From Deltaproteobacteria bacterium UBA2385 (GTDB lineage Bacteria; Myxococcota_A; UBA796; UBA2385), in assembly GCA_002343455.1 (NCBI GenBank), contig DDSR01000138.1, positions 1-13,771 of the forward strand: DNA of 13,771 bases. The letters run 5' to 3'. Under the pieces are notes generated by a model. It had not been told where the DNA came from. It saw only the letters and a list, made by a program, of their open reading frames with translations, and made no database searches. Positions within the stretch are counted from its first letter, which is position 1, and every line of letters starts with the position of its first letter. A program made the position numbers and the translations under genes. Below, piece after piece: positions 1 through 7,077 of the stretch.

Positions 1-549
1 TCGGGCATATTCAACGATTACATCGGCTGGGAGATGCGCAACGTCGGCGACCTGGACGGGGACGGAGTCGACGAGCTGTGGATCGGGGCCGAGCTGGGGC
101 TGGACGCCTCGGAGAGCGTCATCGCGGGGAGAGCCTACCTGTACTCGGCCGACCTGCTCACCCGGGTGACCCCGACAGGAGAGCACGCTCGGTTCACGGT
201 CATCGGCAATGAGCAAAACGATCGGGTGGGCTCGAACCTCGCCTTCGGCGATGTAGACGGGGACGGCCAGGTCGATCTGCTGGCGCAGGGTCGCGAGTCC
301 CGCGTCGCTGATGGTAGTGTCCGGGGCAGGGTGGGCCTGTGGTACGGCCCCCACGCCGGCACGGCCAGCTTCTACGACGCCGACGTGATATGGGAGTCAG
401 AGACCGACCATGGCTATATCGGCTGGGGCCTGGACGTCGGCGATATGAACGAAGACGGCTGCGGGGACATCGCCATGTCCGAGCCCAACTGGCCAGAGGA
501 CACGCTGGGCTACGGCCGGATCAGCCTGTTCCTGGGCGGCTGTCCCTGA
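1..549 (+). CDS. FG-GAP/integrin-alpha-like repeat protein, C-terminal part
   Basis: The frame is open from the first base, so the gene starts upstream; 182 residues are visible. At least three Ca-binding-type FG-GAP loops are readable: DLDGDGVDEL (visible residues 17-26), DVDGDGQVDLL (84-94) and DMNEDGCGDIAM (148-159). Each sits in a unit with a preceding Gly/hydrophobic strand, and YIGW recurs before the first and third loops. Such repeats build beta-propellers in extracellular or outer-surface proteins and are abundant in Myxococcota; the ligand is unknown. The protein ends directly after the last blade (LFLGGCP), with no C-terminal anchor such as MYXO-CTERM. Secretion is inferred from the family, since the N-terminus is outside the window. 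It is followed by a 176-bp spacer with repeats, not by a coupled gene. Confidence 0.85.
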   Translation, partial: SGIFNDYIGWEMRNVGDLDGDGVDELWIGAELGLDASESVIAGRAYLYSADLLTRVTPTGEHARFTVIGNEQNDRVGSNLAFGDVDGDGQVDLLAQGRESRVADGSVRGRVGLWYGPHAGTASFYDADVIWESETDHGYIGWGLDVGDMNEDGCGDIAMSEPNWPEDTLGYGRISLFLGGCP

Positions 550-569
550 GGGCTGAGGCCGGTCCAGCG

Positions 570-602
570 GCGGACATCTACGGGGTAGGTTGCGCTATCC
601 TA
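570..602 (+). repeat. REP-like repeat, copy 1
   Basis: This 33-nt element aligns without gaps to 685-717 with 26 of 33 bases identical. It has a GTAG tetranucleotide (585-588) at the foot of an imperfect palindrome (TAGG...CCTA, 586-602). The differences from copy 2 do not favour third codon positions, which argues against a coding repeat. Its position upstream of a RAYT-like transposase suggests a REP-type target or relic; that link is inference. Confidence 0.55.
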
Positions 603-684
603 GTGTCTATATGTCTGCGGTGGGGCTGAAATGCGGGTGTTTCGACGCCAGAAGCCCTATCCCGCGCCTGACAACGCCTCATTT

Positions 685-717
685 GCGGACATCCACCGGA
701 TAGGATGCGGCATCCTC
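685..717 (+). repeat. REP-like repeat, copy 2, with perfect hairpin
   Basis: This is the second copy of the 33-nt element. It contains AGGATGC (702-708), G709, then GCATCCT (710-716), a perfect 7-bp inverted repeat; a realistic fold would leave a 3-5 nt loop. ATAG (700-703) stands at the 5' foot, where copy 1 has GTAG. REP elements recognised by RAYT enzymes have a conserved tetranucleotide (GTAG-like) 5' of an imperfect hairpin, which is the architecture seen here. It lies 9 bp upstream of the proposed transposase start. Confidence 0.6.
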
Positions 718-725
718 CCCCTTGA

Positions 726-1556
726 ATGTCCTCCACACCCCCAAAGCCGATGTCCCCCCTCGGGTTCCACATCACCATGCGCCTGCGCAACAGCGCCCTG
801 CTCGCCGTCGATGCCGCGGCTCAGCGCCGCCTCGCCGTCGCCGTCCTGCAGGCCGCTCGTCCATTCGAGCTCCTCTGTTTCCGCGCCGCCGATGACCACC
901 TCCACCTGCTCTGCGCCTCCCCCCGCGCCGAAGCGGGCGAGCTGGCCCGCCGGGTGGAGATCGCCTTGACCCTGGGCCTCCGCCACACCTCCGGCTTTCA
1001 GCCCGCCCACTTCGAGCCCCTGGCCAACAGCCGCCACCTGCGCAACACCTTCTCCTATGTGCTGCGCCAGGACCAGCACCACGGTTTCGGTCATGACCCT
1101 TTCGCCGAAGCCAGCAACCTCCCCGACCTGCTGGGTCTGCGTCTGCTCGGGCGCTGGACCACCGTCCCGGTGCGACGGCGTATCCCGCGCCTGGTCCGTT
1201 CCGACCTCTTGGCGCTGCTGGGGACTCCGGACCTGAACGAGCGCCCCATCGACCCCACCGTCCTTGCCGACGCCATCTGTGCCGCCCTGGCGCTGCCTGG
1301 CCTGCACGCCCCGCTCCCCGGCGAAGCCCGCTGCGCGGCGGTCCATGCGGCGGGCGACATGCCCGACCCCGCCCTGGTCGACGCCATCACCTCGCAGCTT
1401 CGTCTCCGGTCCAACCGACCGCCGCCTTCATCGACGGATCCGTTGACCCCCGAGATCTCCACCATGAAGCCCGCGCAGCTGAGCTGGCGGGTCCTGGGCT
1501 CGTCGTTGGGCTCGAAGACGGCCTTGCCCATCAGGAACATCGGGGACTCCAGGTGA
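726..1556 (+). CDS. REP-associated-like tyrosine transposase (Y1 HUH, IS200-like)
   Basis: This is a 276-residue single-strand transposase of the Y1/HUH superfamily. Its N-terminal strand GFHITMRLRN (13-22) matches the usual opening of the fold. DDHLHLL (56-62) carries the metal-binding HxH pair His58/His60. Tyr111 in SYVLRQDQHHG is the likely nucleophile. These enzymes nick hairpin-flanked DNA on one strand. RAYT members are solitary genes beside REP repeats, and two REP-like repeats lie just upstream. Residues 180-230 (around ARCAAVHAAG and ALVDAITSQL) resemble the helix-turn-helix C-terminus of proteobacterial RAYTs, seen only weakly. The start is uncertain: ATG 726 has no clear Shine-Dalgarno, and ATG 750 would also keep the domain. 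The last 40 residues look unlike the family and may be read-through into older DNA. No terminal inverted repeats or target duplications were seen. Confidence 0.75.
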   Translation: MSSTPPKPMSPLGFHITMRLRNSALLAVDAAAQRRLAVAVLQAARPFELLCFRAADDHLHLLCASPRAEAGELARRVEIALTLGLRHTSGFQPAHFEPLANSRHLRNTFSYVLRQDQHHGFGHDPFAEASNLPDLLGLRLLGRWTTVPVRRRIPRLVRSDLLALLGTPDLNERPIDPTVLADAICAALALPGLHAPLPGEARCAAVHAAGDMPDPALVDAITSQLRLRSNRPPPSSTDPLTPEISTMKPAQLSWRVLGSSLGSKTALPIRNIGDSR

Positions 1557-1574
1557 TGCGCCGCCTGGTTCTCC

Positions 1575-1598
1575 GGCCCTCGCGCACGCCAGAGGGCC
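1575..1598. terminator. Possible bidirectional terminator hairpin
   Basis: GGCCCTC (1575-1581) and GAGGGCC (1592-1598) form a perfect 7-bp GC stem with a 10-nt loop. It sits in the 43-bp gap between the convergent transposase and membrane-protein genes. No T-run follows on either strand, so intrinsic termination is unproven. The position is the main support. Confidence 0.4.
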
Positions 1599-1599
1599 C

Positions 1600-3231
1600 T
1601 CACTCCAGCTTCCACACCATCAACCCGCCCTCCTCCGCCCAGGGCTCGCCCAGCAGCCGCCGCAACACCGCCTCATCCGGAACGCTGAACCGGGCCAGCT
1701 CGGCCGGCAGCACCACGTACGCGAACCCCGCCTCCCGCAGCCGCTCGCCCAGCCGGTCCGGCTCCAGCCGTGCTTTGTTCAGGACCTCTCGTGCGGCGTC
1801 CTCGTGCGGCCGCACATCGCGCAGCAGCGAGCTGGTTGGCCGCTTGTGAAACAAGGCCCGCAGCACGCCGGCCTGTCCGAAGTGCCCGTCGGTCGGCCCC
1901 TGCAAGGGCAGCTCCAACACGGCCCCCGGGGCCTCTCCCGCCATCGCTCGCAGGGCCTCGATGCCGGCCACCGGCTCGACCCGCAAGGGCCAGCGGGGCA
2001 TGGTGTCGCGCACGCTGTCCGCACCATGGACAATGGCCAGGCCCCAGGCGAACAGTGCGCCGTAGCGCCGGCCGGCCAGCCCTGTGGCCAGCATCAGCAC
2101 CAGGCCCAGCTCGGCCAGGATGGCGTAGCGGAAGTAGAGCCCGCCTTGCCGCGTGGGGTAGCCCAGTAGCTCGATCAGGCGAACAGGGAGCGAGAATGCC
2201 CCTCCCAAGACCTGGATGTAGCGCCCGCTGACGGCCAGCCAGGGCCCCAGGGAGAGCACCACGCCTCCGATGAACAACGCCAGCCCCAGCCGCTCCTTGC
2301 GCCCGACCAGCAGGGCCGCCAGCAGCAGCGGCAGCCCCAGGTAGCTGACGTGGGTGGGCTCGTACGGGCTGCGCGGGCCCTGGGCGGTGCCCAGCAGCAG
2401 GCTGTCGGGGGTGGCGACCGGCGGCGGCTGAGGCAGGGCCTGGCCGCGCGGGGCCTCGTGCAGTGCCCGCGGGGCGGGGGCGACGAGGCTGTCCCGACCG
2501 CTGCCGGAGCCGCCGAACCAGGCGCCGACGGGCAGCAGCCCCAGGAAGAGGGCCAGCAGCAGCACCCCCCCGGGGAGGAGGCGGCGCGCGGCCAGGACCC
2601 AGCCGGCAGCGACCAGGGGGAGGGCGAGGCCGAGGTAGGGGCTGGACAGACCGCCGAGCAGGCCGACCAGCGCGACCAGTGGCGCCCGCTTCAGTCGTAC
2701 AGTAGAGCGATCCAGCGGCAGCATGGAGTGAGCCGCCCACAGAAAGGCCGGCAGCACCCAGGCCTGGGTGTTGCTGATCTCTCCCATGCCCAGGGTCGAG
2801 AGCACCGTCGGGCCGACGGCGTAGGCGCTGGCCAGGGCGGCGCGGGTCCAGGGCGAGGCTCGTGTCAACGCCCCGAGCGCGCCGTGGGTGAGCAGGCTGG
2901 TGGCCGGCAGGACCAGCAGGTGGGTGAGGGTGCCGGCGGCCAGCGGAGAGAGCAGCAGGCGCAGGGGGGAGTAGATCAGCAGCGCGGCGCCCCCGACGCT
3001 GCGCAGATCGCGAGCGACGGGGAAGCCAGCCTCCAGGGTGGGCTGGAGCAGGGCTTGGGGGCGGCCGTCGAGCAGGTGCCGCAGGGTCCACTCCATCACC
3101 CAGATGTGGCTGTCGCCCCAGGCCGTGACCATATGCCACTGTCCGAGGTGCAGGGCAAGCGGCCAGCTCAGGCCCATGACCAGCAGCAGCGGAGCTAGAA
3201 AGGCGACTCCAGCAGCCAGTCCGAGACGCAC
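1600..3231 (-). CDS. Multi-spanning membrane protein, GT-C glycosyltransferase-like
   Basis: This 543-residue integral membrane protein has about ten hydrophobic spans (first at 5-27, last near 367-400) and a soluble C-terminus of about 130 residues. The first extracytoplasmic loop carries WGDSHIWVMEW (38-48); an acidic residue there (Asp40) is typical of the GT-C superfamily, whose members use lipid-linked sugars. GMGEISNTQAW (148-158) and the soluble-domain start VLELPLQGPTDG (438-449) also resemble large uncharacterised GT-C-like proteins. Substrate cannot be read. The start is GTG at 3231-3229, directly abutting the TGA of the upstream amidohydrolase; the next Met (19) would cut the first span. 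That arrangement predicts translational coupling. A non-glycosyltransferase membrane role remains possible. Confidence 0.7.
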   Translation of the reverse strand: MRLGLAAGVAFLAPLLLVMGLSWPLALHLGQWHMVTAWGDSHIWVMEWTLRHLLDGRPQALLQPTLEAGFPVARDLRSVGGAALLIYSPLRLLLSPLAAGTLTHLLVLPATSLLTHGALGALTRASPWTRAALASAYAVGPTVLSTLGMGEISNTQAWVLPAFLWAAHSMLPLDRSTVRLKRAPLVALVGLLGGLSSPYLGLALPLVAAGWVLAARRLLPGGVLLLALFLGLLPVGAWFGGSGSGRDSLVAPAPRALHEAPRGQALPQPPPVATPDSLLLGTAQGPRSPYEPTHVSYLGLPLLLAALLVGRKERLGLALFIGGVVLSLGPWLAVSGRYIQVLGGAFSLPVRLIELLGYPTRQGGLYFRYAILAELGLVLMLATGLAGRRYGALFAWGLAIVHGADSVRDTMPRWPLRVEPVAGIEALRAMAGEAPGAVLELPLQGPTDGHFGQAGVLRALFHKRPTSSLLRDVRPHEDAAREVLNKARLEPDRLGERLREAGFAYVVLPAELARFSVPDEAVLRRLLGEPWAEEGGLMVWKLE

Positions 3232-4392
3232 TCAGCCCACCACCCGGGGCTCGGGCCGGGTGCGCAGCAGCTCGACCTCGTCGGCGACCTCCCACCACAA
3301 GAGCGGAGTCGCGGCGCCCTCGACGATGGACGGCTGACCTCCGAAACACCGATGGTTGTCTGTCCACAAGGTCCGCACCGCGCGGACCATCTGCTCCTGG
3401 CTGGTGAGCTGGCAGACGTGCACGGCCATGTAGGCGGCGTCGACCAGGTTGGCGGTCCCCAGCGCGTACCAGGGGTCCATCACCGAGTCGTGGCCGAAGC
3501 CGACGCTGGCCCCGGCCGCCCAGAGCTGATCGACCCGAGTCAGGCCGCGGCGCTTGGGGTAGCTGTCGTAGCGCCCCTGCAGGACGACGTTGTCCAGCGG
3601 GTTGCAGACGATCTGCACGCCGCTGTGGGTCACCAGCTCGATCACCTTGGCGGCGTAGGGGTTCTCCTGGCTGTGCAGGCTCGTACAGTGCCCGGCGATG
3701 ACCCGGCCGGCCCAGCCGCGCTTCAGCGTCTCCACGCAGGCGACCTCCAGGTTGCGGCTGCCGGGATCGTCGGTCTCGTCGCAGTGCAGATCGACCAGCC
3801 GGTCGTACTTCTCGGCCAGGGCGAAGGCGAGGCGGACGGTCTCCCAGCCCTCCTCGGTGCAACGCTCGAAGTGGGGGATGGCGCCGACGGCGTCGCAGCC
3901 GAGCTCCACCGCCCGCTCCCAGGCCTCCCGCCGGCCGGGTGCGCGCAGGATGCCCTCTTGCGGGAAGGCGACCACCTGCAGCTGCACGCCCTGGGCCCGG
4001 ACCTCCTCCCGCAGGGCCAGCAGGGCGCGCACCGCCAGCTCGCTGCCGGTGTCGACGTGGGTGCGCACCCGCAGGCAGCCCCAGCGGCGGTACATCGCCA
4101 GGGTGCGGCGGGCGCGGTCGAGCACATCCTGCTCGGTCAGGGCCTCGCGCAGCCGGGCCCAGTTGGCGATGCCCTCGCGTAGGGTCCCGCTGAGGTTGGG
4201 GGCCTGCTCGCCCAGCAAGGCGGCGTCGAGGTGGACGTGGGGCTCGGCGAGGGGAGGGCTGACCAGGCCGCCGCGCAACACCTCCTCCCCGGGGAGGGGG
4301 GTGAGGGGGGCCGCGGAGAGGGCCGTGATCCTGCCCTCCTCGACCCGTAGATCGCAGAGGGCGCCGTCGAGGAGGGTGCGGTGGATGAGCAT
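3232..4392 (-). CDS. Cytosine deaminase-like amidohydrolase (CodA family)
   Basis: This is a 386-residue metal-dependent TIM-barrel hydrolase. The active-site set known from E. coli CodA is present: EPHVHLD (His52, His54), AFPQEG (Gln145), HCDETDD (His203, Glu206), AGHCTS (His235) and GFGHDSVMDPWY (Asp302). NPLDNVVLQGRYDSYPKRRG (264-283) is another CodA-type block. The family deaminates cytosine, isoguanine or related heterocycles, or hydrolyses N-alkylammelides. Ser303 replaces the second Asp of the CodA HDD motif (Asp314, a known specificity position), so the substrate may not be cytosine. The C-terminus is about 30 residues shorter than CodA. There is no signal peptide, so it is cytoplasmic. 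Start ATG 4392 has only a weak AGCAGG upstream. Its TGA abuts the GTG of the membrane protein, forming a two-gene operon. Confidence 0.85.
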   Translation of the reverse strand: MLIHRTLLDGALCDLRVEEGRITALSAAPLTPLPGEEVLRGGLVSPPLAEPHVHLDAALLGEQAPNLSGTLREGIANWARLREALTEQDVLDRARRTLAMYRRWGCLRVRTHVDTGSELAVRALLALREEVRAQGVQLQVVAFPQEGILRAPGRREAWERAVELGCDAVGAIPHFERCTEEGWETVRLAFALAEKYDRLVDLHCDETDDPGSRNLEVACVETLKRGWAGRVIAGHCTSLHSQENPYAAKVIELVTHSGVQIVCNPLDNVVLQGRYDSYPKRRGLTRVDQLWAAGASVGFGHDSVMDPWYALGTANLVDAAYMAVHVCQLTSQEQMVRAVRTLWTDNHRCFGGQPSIVEGAATPLLWWEVADEVELLRTRPEPRVVG

Positions 4393-4421
4393 GGCGCCTG
4401 CTTAGCGCGGGTCGCGGCGAA

Positions 4422-4454
4422 TTCACACAGCAGGGCAGGCTGGGGTACTACCAT
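4422..4454 (+). promoter_or_regulatory. Candidate promoter for the peptidoglycan-binding protein
   Basis: In the 84-bp divergent spacer, TTCACA (4422-4427) is one base from the -35 consensus. TACTAC (4446-4451, 18 bp away) or TACCAT (4449-4454, 21 bp away) could serve as -10. Both are weak matches; this relatively A/T-rich patch in GC-rich DNA is the main support. Confidence 0.25.
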
Positions 4455-4466
4455 CCTCCCCCTTCC

Positions 4467-4470
4467 GGAG
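4467..4470 (+). promoter_or_regulatory. Shine-Dalgarno GGAG that fixes the start at 4477
   Basis: GGAG lies 6 nt before ATG 4477. The frame is also open from ATG 4381, but that ATG lies inside the divergent amidohydrolase gene, and residues encoded between the two show no conserved character. The good site at 4477 decides the start. Confidence 0.7.
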
Positions 4471-4476
4471 CCTCCG

Positions 4477-5571
4477 ATGGACTTCCAGCGCCAGCGCCTC
4501 CCCCCCCGACCCTCTCCCCAGCCCATCCGGGCGCGCCCGGTCGAGCCCGCCGGCCCCGGCAACCAGGCCCTCCAGGAGCAGCTCCGGGCCTCGCCCCCGG
4601 CAGCCGCCACCCTGACGCTCGGCAAGACCCTCAAGGTCGGCTCCAAGGGCGAGGAGGTCAAGCTCCTGCAGAGCTTCCTCGGCCTGCAGCCCAGCGGCAG
4701 CTTCGACGAGGCCACCCGGCTGGCGCTGGCGGCCTGGCAGAAACGCAAGGGCCTCGACGACGACGGCATCGCCGGGCCCGACACGCGCACCGTGCTCTCG
4801 GGCAAGCCCCTGCTCAAGAAGGACGGGCTGACCAGCCCGCACCACGACGAGAGCAAGTTCGTGCCGACCTACCGGGCGACCGCGCAGAGCGAGTCGGACA
4901 AGTACCGGACCAAGGACGACCCCTACGCCGTCGGCGCCATCAGCAAGCCGAACAAGGACGAAGACCTGGGCGGCAAGACCTACGGGACCTACCAGTTCGA
5001 GAGCTATGTCTACAGGGACGGCACCCACGCCAGCGACGCCCTGCGCGACAACAGCACGGTGATCCGCTTCATCAACTGGGACAAGAACCCCTTCGGCGCC
5101 GAGCTCAAGGTCGTGCTCAAGGCCAGCGGCGTGGCCAGCGACGCCTTCGACAAGAAGTGGGCCGAGCTCACCAAGCGCGACAACAAGGGCTTCGGCAAGG
5201 CCCAGCAGGACTTCCTGCTGATCGACGCCAAGGCAAAGGTCGACGCCTTCTTCGACCGGGCCGAGATCGACCCCGCCGCCCGCAAGGACGCGCGTCTGTT
5301 CGACGTCGTGCTGGGCACGCTGAACCAGTACTTCAAGCTGGCCGATGGCATGGCCGACTACATCGCCGCCACCCAGAAGGCGGCCATGGAGAAGCCCGGC
5401 GGCAAGAAGCTGACCGCCGACCAGATCGGTGTCGCCTTGCAGGACTACAAGTGGGGCAAGGTCAGCACCCACTTCAAGAGCTCGCCCAAGGCCCACGAGG
5501 GGATCCGAAACCGGGTCAACCGTGAGGGGGCACTGTTCGAGGGCTTCGAGAAGAAGCCGATGCCGAAGTAG
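4477..5571 (+). CDS. Peptidoglycan-binding, lysozyme-like domain protein
   Basis: This 364-residue protein has a Pro/Arg-rich N-terminus (1-28) ending in GNQALQEQL, then a peptidoglycan-binding type 1 domain (about 51-108, with VGSKGEEVKLLQSFLGL and the DDDGIAGPDT turn). A larger C-terminal domain (about 125-355) opens with GGKTYGTYQF (165-174). A (G)G-x-YGTYQ block is familiar from phage-tail-associated and VgrG-related lysozyme-like proteins, so peptidoglycan cleavage is the likely role; the catalytic residue was not identified. There is no signal peptide or membrane span. It would therefore need lysis or a specialised injection/secretion system to reach peptidoglycan. The N-terminal flavour recalls Myxococcota proteins carrying DUF4157 or loaded into contractile injection systems, which is inference. 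It stops 3 bp before the convergent flippase gene. Confidence 0.65.
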   Translation: MDFQRQRLPPRPSPQPIRARPVEPAGPGNQALQEQLRASPPAAATLTLGKTLKVGSKGEEVKLLQSFLGLQPSGSFDEATRLALAAWQKRKGLDDDGIAGPDTRTVLSGKPLLKKDGLTSPHHDESKFVPTYRATAQSESDKYRTKDDPYAVGAISKPNKDEDLGGKTYGTYQFESYVYRDGTHASDALRDNSTVIRFINWDKNPFGAELKVVLKASGVASDAFDKKWAELTKRDNKGFGKAQQDFLLIDAKAKVDAFFDRAEIDPAARKDARLFDVVLGTLNQYFKLADGMADYIAATQKAAMEKPGGKKLTADQIGVALQDYKWGKVSTHFKSSPKAHEGIRNRVNREGALFEGFEKKPMPK

Positions 5572-5574
5572 GGG

Positions 5575-7077
5575 TCAGCGCCTGCGAAGGCGGCTCGTGA
5601 ACCGCTCGATCACGGCGCGATCTTCGGGCGTGCTGCCTCCCAGGGCGATGCCGGCCGCGAAGACCGCGATGGCGCCGATGGTCAGCAGCAGACGGGCCCA
5701 GAAGGGCTGTCCGTCGCCCAGCCAGGCGGCCAGCGCACCCGCTCCGATGGCGAGCCCCAGGGCCCCGGCGACCCGACCGTCCAGGGCGGTGCAGCCCAGC
5801 AGCCAGCGGGCCTGCAACACGCGCAGGGCGGTCCAGGCGACGATGCTGATGGCGCTGGCCAGGGCGGCGCCCTCCATGCCCATCCGGGGGATCAGCAGGG
5901 CGTTGAGGACGAGGTTGAGCGCGACGGAGACGACTCCGTTGAGCAGGTTGGCGCCGGAGTAGCCACCCATGGTCACCAGCGCGCCGCTGGGTCCTCCGGC
6001 GACGTAGACGGCCTGGCCCAGCAGCAGGATGGCCAGGGCCCGCCCGCCGGAGCGGTACTCCTCGTCGAAGAGGGCCAGGAAGGCGTCGGGGAGGAGGATC
6101 AGGCCCAGGTACAGTGGGGCGCTGAGGATCAGCAGCCAGCGGGTGACGACCCGCAGCAGGGCCTGCAGGCGGATCGTCTCGCGGGCGTAGACCAGCTCGC
6201 TGACCACCGGCCCGAACATGGTGGTGGAGGCCATCACCGGCAGGGCGCCGAGCTGGGCGATCATGGTGGCGATCTTGTAGACGCCGACCTCGCTGAGGCT
6301 GGCCATCGCGGTCAGCATCAGGATGTCGATGCGCAGGTTGGCCTGGTACAGAGAGCGGGCGAGGCTCTGCGGGAGGGAGTAGCGCAGCAGGGCCCCGGGC
6401 TCCCAGAGGGGTCGCACCGCGCGGTCGCGGAGGAGGGGACCGAAGCGCCTCCAGAAGAGGACCAGGGCCCCGAGGGCCGCGAGGCCGTAGCCGGCGGCCA
6501 GCGACCAGAGGGCCCCGTCGACCCCGTAGCCGGCCCCGACGGCGGCCGCCGAGAGGAGCAGGGTGAAGAGCGGCAGGCCGAGCTGGCCGGTCAGGGCCTG
6601 GCCGCGCATGTCGCGGGCGGCGATCAGCCCGCCCACCAGCACCGCCAGCGCGGTGCCCAGCCCCACGCTGAGGGCGCCGATGCGCAGCCCGGCCAGGGCC
6701 TGGCCCTGCTCGGTCGTGGGGCTGGCGGCGAAGCCCACGGCGGCGACCGCCAGGGTGCAGAGCGCGCCCGCCACGACCGCGATGCCCAGGCAGAGCAGCA
6801 GCGTGCCCTTCAGGCGCTCCCGCTCGCCCGCCTTGCGGTAGCGGGCGCCGAAGAAGACGATGCCGCCATCCGTGCCCAGGGCCGAGAGGCTGACGATCGT
6901 GGCGACCAGGGTCTGCACGAAGGTGTAGAGCCCAAAGCCCACCGGGCCCAGCCACCGGGCCAGCAGCCAGCTCAGCACCATCCGGATGATGCGCTCGCCG
7001 AGGCCGCCGACCATCACGATGGCCGAGCCCCCGGCGATGTCTGCGGCGTCGGTGTCGGGGGGGCGCGGGGCGGTCAT
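5575..7077 (-). CDS. Wzx-like oligosaccharide flippase (polysaccharide biosynthesis protein)
   Basis: This 500-residue, highly hydrophobic protein of the MOP/PST flippase superfamily has an expected 12-14 membrane spans. The opening (residues 16-55, ending in ARWLGPVGFGLYTFVQ) is the classic start of Wzx-type exporters, and the block around 245-290 (SLYQANLRIDILML, EVGVYKIATM) matches the second half of the polysaccharide synthesis domain. Such proteins flip undecaprenyl-linked oligosaccharides across the inner membrane for O-antigen, capsule or exopolysaccharide. The start ATG (7077-7075) overlaps the TGA of the upstream glycosidase gene as ATGA, giving translational coupling. The longer frame upstream of 7077 is only the shadow of that gene and is Arg-rich low complexity. 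No Wzy or glycosyltransferase is adjacent, so the glycan is unknown. Confidence 0.9.
   Translation of the reverse strand: MTAPRPPDTDAADIAGGSAIVMVGGLGERIIRMVLSWLLARWLGPVGFGLYTFVQTLVATIVSLSALGTDGGIVFFGARYRKAGERERLKGTLLLCLGIAVVAGALCTLAVAAVGFAASPTTEQGQALAGLRIGALSVGLGTALAVLVGGLIAARDMRGQALTGQLGLPLFTLLLSAAAVGAGYGVDGALWSLAAGYGLAALGALVLFWRRFGPLLRDRAVRPLWEPGALLRYSLPQSLARSLYQANLRIDILMLTAMASLSEVGVYKIATMIAQLGALPVMASTTMFGPVVSELVYARETIRLQALLRVVTRWLLILSAPLYLGLILLPDAFLALFDEEYRSGGRALAILLLGQAVYVAGGPSGALVTMGGYSGANLLNGVVSVALNLVLNALLIPRMGMEGAALASAISIVAWTALRVLQARWLLGCTALDGRVAGALGLAIGAGALAAWLGDGQPFWARLLLTIGAIAVFAAGIALGGSTPEDRAVIERFTSRLRRR

Noticed and set aside
570..717. The two repeats as tandem coding repeats (ADIYGVGCAIL and ADIHRIGCGIL share one frame phase)
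   Set aside because: Differences are not concentrated at third codon positions, no start or ribosome site serves such a frame, and the palindrome fits a noncoding element better.
2350..3198. 282-residue plus-strand frame inside the GT-C-like gene
   Set aside because: Gly/Gln-rich antisense of a clear membrane protein.
1673..4426. 917-residue minus-strand open frame spanning two genes
   Set aside because: It is Pro/Arg/Gly-rich low complexity in a frame other than that of the recognised amidohydrolase and membrane protein. GC-rich DNA gives such long shadow frames.
4381..4476. Longer N-terminus for the peptidoglycan-binding protein from ATG 4381
   Set aside because: It would begin inside the divergent amidohydrolase gene, while GGAG at 4467-4470 supports ATG 4477.
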